Shown here one piece after another: positions 5,803 through 8,189 of a DNA stretch of 8,189 nucleotides. Position 1 is the first letter of the stretch. Every line of letters begins with the position of its first letter. The notes under the pieces were generated by a model. That model saw only the letters and a program-made list of their open reading frames with translations. It was not told the origin of the DNA and searched no databases. Both the position numbers and the translations under genes were made by a program. The stretch is from DASUZD01 sp036377055 (GTDB lineage: Bacteria > Actinomycetota > Thermoleophilia > Gaiellales > Gaiellaceae): positions 1 through 8,189 of the forward strand of contig DASUZD010000117.1 in assembly GCA_036377055.1 (NCBI GenBank). Reading direction: 5' to 3'.

Positions 5803-6965
5803 GCCCGCGACTCGAGCAGCGAGCGGTAAAGCCGGTCGACGTCGTCGACGAGGCGCTCGACGGCGTAGCGCGCGAGGACCTGCTCGCGGCCGGCGAGGCC
5901 CATCCGCTCGCGGAGGTCCGGGTCGCGCGCCAGCTGTGCGAGGCGGTCCGCCAGCTCGTCGGTCGCGCCGGCGCGGACGAGGAAGCCGTCCTCGCCGTCG
6001 CGCACGACGTCCGGCACGCCTCCGACGCGCGTCGCGACCACCGGCCGCCCGGCGGCCAATGCCTCGATCGCCGTCACCGGCGTCCCCTCGTTGATCGACG
6101 GCAGGATGACGGCGTCGACCGCGGCGTAGAAGCGCGCGACCTCCTCCTGGTAGCCGAGGAAGAGGGTGTCGCGCATCACGCCCAGCTCGTGCGCGCGTCG
6201 CTCCAGGGCGGGGCGGTCGGGGCCGTCGCCGATCATGCAGAGCGTTGCTTCGACGCCGAGGTCGCGAAGGCGCCGGAACGCGACGAGGACGTCCTCGGTC
6301 CGCTTCACGCCGGTCATCCGCCCGATCCAGCCGACGACGAAGCGGCAAGGCGCGATCCCGAGCACGCGCCTGGTCTCGTCGCGCACGGAGCCGTCGGTGT
6401 CGACGCGGTCCCTCAGCTCGACGCCCAGGCGCACGACCGCGAACCGCTCCTGCGGAGCCACGCCCAGCGCGACGAGGTCGTCCCGCACCTGCGGGCTGAC
6501 CGCGACGAGGGCGGTCGAGCTACGCGCGAGCAGCCGCTCGAGCAGGCGGAACCCCGCCGTCCTCAGCGGGTCGAAGTAGCCGCGCAGGACGTGGCCGTGG
6601 AAGGTGTGGACGACGATCGGCGGGCGCGCTCGGCCCGCGAGGAGCGCCGCGACGCGGCCGACGGCGCCCGCCTTCGCGGTGTGCGTGTGCAGGATCTGCG
6701 GCCGCTCGCGGCGGATCAGGCGCGCGAGCTTGAACGCTGCGATCGTGTCCTGGATCGGCGAGATGTCGCGGTGCAGCTCGTCGATCTTGCGGACGTCGAG
6801 GCCGAGCTCGTCGGCGACGAACGCCATCGAGTCCTCGCCGCGGGCGAGGCTGCCGGCGACGAGGGTCGTTTCGTAACCGCGCGACGCAAGGCCCGCCGTT
6901 AGATATGCCACGTGGAGCGCCGGCCCGCCCATGTTCAGCCGCGCGATCACGCGCAGTACGCGCAC
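5799..6965 (-). CDS. Family 4 glycosyltransferase (GT-B fold)
   Basis: A 388-residue retaining glycosyltransferase. The N-terminal acceptor half begins VRVLRVIARLNMGGPALHV with the Gly-rich loop of GT4 enzymes, includes LHTHTAKAGAVGR (92-104), and has FHGHVLRGYF near 122-131. The C-terminal nucleotide-sugar half (about 205-388, Pfam Glycos_transf_1 type) has VGWIGRMTGVKR, MIGDGPDRPALE and the EX7E motif EGTPVTAIE (Glu293, Glu301), followed by GVPDVVRDGEDGFLV. The family moves a sugar from an NDP-sugar onto a lipid-linked or glycan acceptor at the cytoplasmic membrane face. Donor and acceptor are not predictable; the neighbouring 4-epimerase suggests a Gal/GalNAc-type donor (inference). GTG 6965 gives the canonical family N-terminus, 10 nt after the epimerase stop. 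TTG 6986, seven codons earlier and overlapping the epimerase end by 11 nt, is a possible alternative. The stop overlaps the kinase start by 4 nt. Confidence 0.88.
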   Translation of the reverse strand: MRVLRVIARLNMGGPALHVAYLTAGLASRGYETTLVAGSLARGEDSMAFVADELGLDVRKIDELHRDISPIQDTIAAFKLARLIRRERPQILHTHTAKAGAVGRVAALLAGRARPPIVVHTFHGHVLRGYFDPLRTAGFRLLERLLARSSTALVAVSPQVRDDLVALGVAPQERFAVVRLGVELRDRVDTDGSVRDETRRVLGIAPCRFVVGWIGRMTGVKRTEDVLVAFRRLRDLGVEATLCMIGDGPDRPALERRAHELGVMRDTLFLGYQEEVARFYAAVDAVILPSINEGTPVTAIEALAAGRPVVATRVGGVPDVVRDGEDGFLVRAGATDELADRLAQLARDPDLRERMGLAGREQVLARYAVERLVDDVDRLYRSLLESRA

Positions 6966-6975
6966 TGGATCGCCG

Positions 6976-7902
6976 TCAGTAGCCAAGCGCGTCGACCGTG
7001 TGGCGCAGGCCTTCCTCGAGCCCGACCCGCGGCTCGTAGCCGAGCAGCTGCCGCGCCTCGCTCACGTCCGCCCACGAGTCGCGCACGTCGCCCGCGCGCG
7101 TCGGCAGGTACTCCTTCTCGACGGGCTTGCCGAGGATTCGGCCGACGGTGTCGGCGAGGTCGTCCACGGTCGCGGACTCGCCGGTTGCGATGTTGAGGAT
7201 CGCGCCACTGACGCCCTCGGCCTCGGCCGCGAGCAAATTCGCTTCGACGACGTTCGCGACGTACGTGAAGTCGCGGGACTGCCGCCCGTCGCCGTAGATC
7301 GGGACCGGCTCGCCGGTCGCCACGGACGAGATGAACTTCGGCACGACGGCCGCGTACTGCGAGTGCGGGTCCTGGCGCGGGCCGAAGACGTTGAAGTAGC
7401 GCAGCGCGACGGTCTCGAGCGGGTAGACGCGGCTCGCGCTGACGCAATATCGCTCGGCGGCCAGCTTCGCGACGGCGTAGGGAGAGATCGGGTCGGGAGT
7501 GGCGTCCTCGCGGCGCGGCAGCGTGCCCGAGTTGCCGTAGACGGACGACGACGACGCGAAGACGACTCGCCGCACGCGCTCGTCGCGCGCCGCCAGAAGG
7601 ATGTTCACGGTTCCCTCGACGTTGACCGCGTTCGTCGTCAGCGGGTCCTGGACCGAGCGCGGCACCGAGGGCAGCGCGCCCTGGTGGAAGACGACCTCGA
7701 CCCCGCGGGTCGCCGCGTGCACGCGTTCGTAGCTTCGCAACTCGCCCTCCACGAGCTCGATGTCGTCTTCGACGTCGTCCAGGTTGGCCCGGTTCCCGGT
7801 GGAGAAGTTGTCGAGCACGCGGACTTCGTGGCCGTGCTCGAGCAGCGCGCGGACGAGGTTCGATCCGATGAACCCGCCGCCGCCGGTGACGAGGACTTTC
7901 AC
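6976..7902 (-). CDS. NAD-dependent sugar-nucleotide 4-epimerase (WbpP/GalE-like)
   Basis: A 308-residue extended SDR. GTG 7902 places the NAD-binding TGGGGFIGSN at residues 6-15. Other motifs: HQGALPSVPRS (73-83) and the PLTTNAVNVEGTVNIL helix, SSSSVYG (117-123), catalytic Tyr142 and Lys146 (YAVAK), ALRYFNVFGPRQDP (166-179), YAAVVPKFI, and GDGRQSRDFTYV (204-214). The SVPRS and FNVFGPRQDP..YAAV pattern resembles the WbpP group of UDP-GlcNAc 4-epimerases more than classical UDP-glucose-specific GalE. Likely reaction: reversible UDP-GlcNAc/UDP-GalNAc or UDP-Glc/UDP-Gal interconversion in the cytoplasm, supplying a precursor for the adjacent glycosyltransferase. Substrate assignment is by motif resemblance only. 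Its start overlaps the upstream methyltransferase stop as GTGA, so it belongs to a continuing operon whose promoter is outside the window. Confidence 0.87.
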   Translation of the reverse strand: MKVLVTGGGGFIGSNLVRALLEHGHEVRVLDNFSTGNRANLDDVEDDIELVEGELRSYERVHAATRGVEVVFHQGALPSVPRSVQDPLTTNAVNVEGTVNILLAARDERVRRVVFASSSSVYGNSGTLPRREDATPDPISPYAVAKLAAERYCVSASRVYPLETVALRYFNVFGPRQDPHSQYAAVVPKFISSVATGEPVPIYGDGRQSRDFTYVANVVEANLLAAEAEGVSGAILNIATGESATVDDLADTVGRILGKPVEKEYLPTRAGDVRDSWADVSEARQLLGYEPRVGLEEGLRHTVDALGY

Positions 7903-8189
7903 GGTTCCGCGACCACGTGGAAGTTCGCGATCAGCGAGCCGGTGCGCGGCTCGCGCAGGTCGTTCGAGCGCCGGTCGATCGCCGCAGCCGCGCGGTTGAT
8001 CCCGCCGACGAGCGCGCGCCCGAGCGCGGGCGCCTTCGCGCGCCGGCTGAGCAGGTCGACGTAGATCGAGACGAGCATTCCGAGGCAGGCGGTAGTGCCG
8101 GAAGCGGGCGTGACGGTGAGGGCGCTCCAGGAGGCGTTGTCGCGGAACAGGCGGTCGAGCCCCGCGTGCGTCCAGCGCCAGAGGTCGAC
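7899..8189 (-). CDS. C-terminal fragment of a probable class I SAM-dependent methyltransferase (runs off the window)
   Basis: The 96 codons before TGA 7901-7899 are open to the window edge; the start lies beyond base 8189. The visible end reads VDLWRWTHAGLDRLF followed by a short beta region (WSALTVTPASGT), a hydrophobic helix (ACLGMLVSIYVDLLSR) and a final SLIANFHVVAEP strand. The [DY]xWRWTxxGL motif is common after the SAM-binding core in class I methyltransferases found in glycan clusters (Methyltransf_11/25 type), and an aromatic-rich final strand also fits. The SAM-binding motifs themselves would lie outside the window, so the call is tentative. The stop overlaps the epimerase start by 4 nt (GTGA), making it the upstream member of the same operon. 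A plausible role is methylation of a sugar or glycan end (inference). Confidence 0.6.
   Translation of the reverse strand, partial: VDLWRWTHAGLDRLFRDNASWSALTVTPASGTTACLGMLVSIYVDLLSRRAKAPALGRALVGGINRAAAAIDRRSNDLREPRTGSLIANFHVVAEP

Noticed and set aside
5803..6348. Upstream extension of the kinase frame
   Set aside because: Arg/Pro-rich shadow of the glycosyltransferase; the GTGA overlap at 5799-5802 gives a clean start at the conserved fold boundary.
1..8189. tRNA/rRNA genes, CRISPR arrays, transposases, riboswitches
   Set aside because: No cloverleaf-like sequence, spaced direct repeats, transposase-like proteins or recognisable leader structures were found; the window is almost completely filled by the listed genes.

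Overview
This is a very GC-rich (about 70% by eye) bacterial window, densely coded, with many GTG starts and GTGA stop/start overlaps. The style, the secreted L,D-transpeptidase with an SH3-like front half and the Thr-rich secreted protein suggest a high-GC Actinomycetota, perhaps class Thermoleophilia (Gaiellales/Solirubrobacterales). That taxonomic guess rests on gene style only. The content is a cell-surface glycan and cell-envelope locus. Layout, left to right: (1) A three-gene minus-strand unit at 36-2631. In transcription order it encodes a membrane-anchored or secreted Thr/Ser-rich protein with a Lys-Lys-Pro repeat tail, a YkuD-type L,D-transpeptidase, and a polytopic O-antigen ligase/polymerase-family protein. 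The genes are separated by 2 nt and about 14 nt. (2) A short divergent intergenic region at 2632-2788 that should hold the promoters for units 1 and 3. (3) A plus-strand pair at 2789-4859: a UDP-glucuronate decarboxylase-type enzyme (UDP-xylose synthase) overlapping by 8 nt a secreted clan GH-A glycoside hydrolase. (4) A 34-nt convergent junction containing a perfect 17-nt palindrome. (5) A tightly packed minus-strand unit at 4894-8189 that continues past the window edge. In transcription order it encodes the C-terminus of a probable SAM-dependent methyltransferase, a WbpP/GalE-like sugar-nucleotide 4-epimerase, a GT4 glycosyltransferase and an APH-fold small-molecule kinase. How the parts may work together (inference): the two sugar-nucleotide enzymes supply precursors (UDP-xylose; UDP-Gal/GalNAc-type sugars). 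The GT4 enzyme, kinase and methyltransferase assemble or modify glycan units at the cytoplasmic face. The Wzy/WaaL-family membrane protein polymerises the glycan or transfers it to an acceptor outside. The secreted glycosidase may trim it, as PslG does in the Psl system. The transpeptidase and the mucin-like Lys-rich protein act at the cell wall. No RNA genes, CRISPR arrays, insertion sequences or integrases were seen. The most unusual item is the mucin-like/polybasic protein placed directly ahead of an L,D-transpeptidase and an O-antigen-ligase-family protein.
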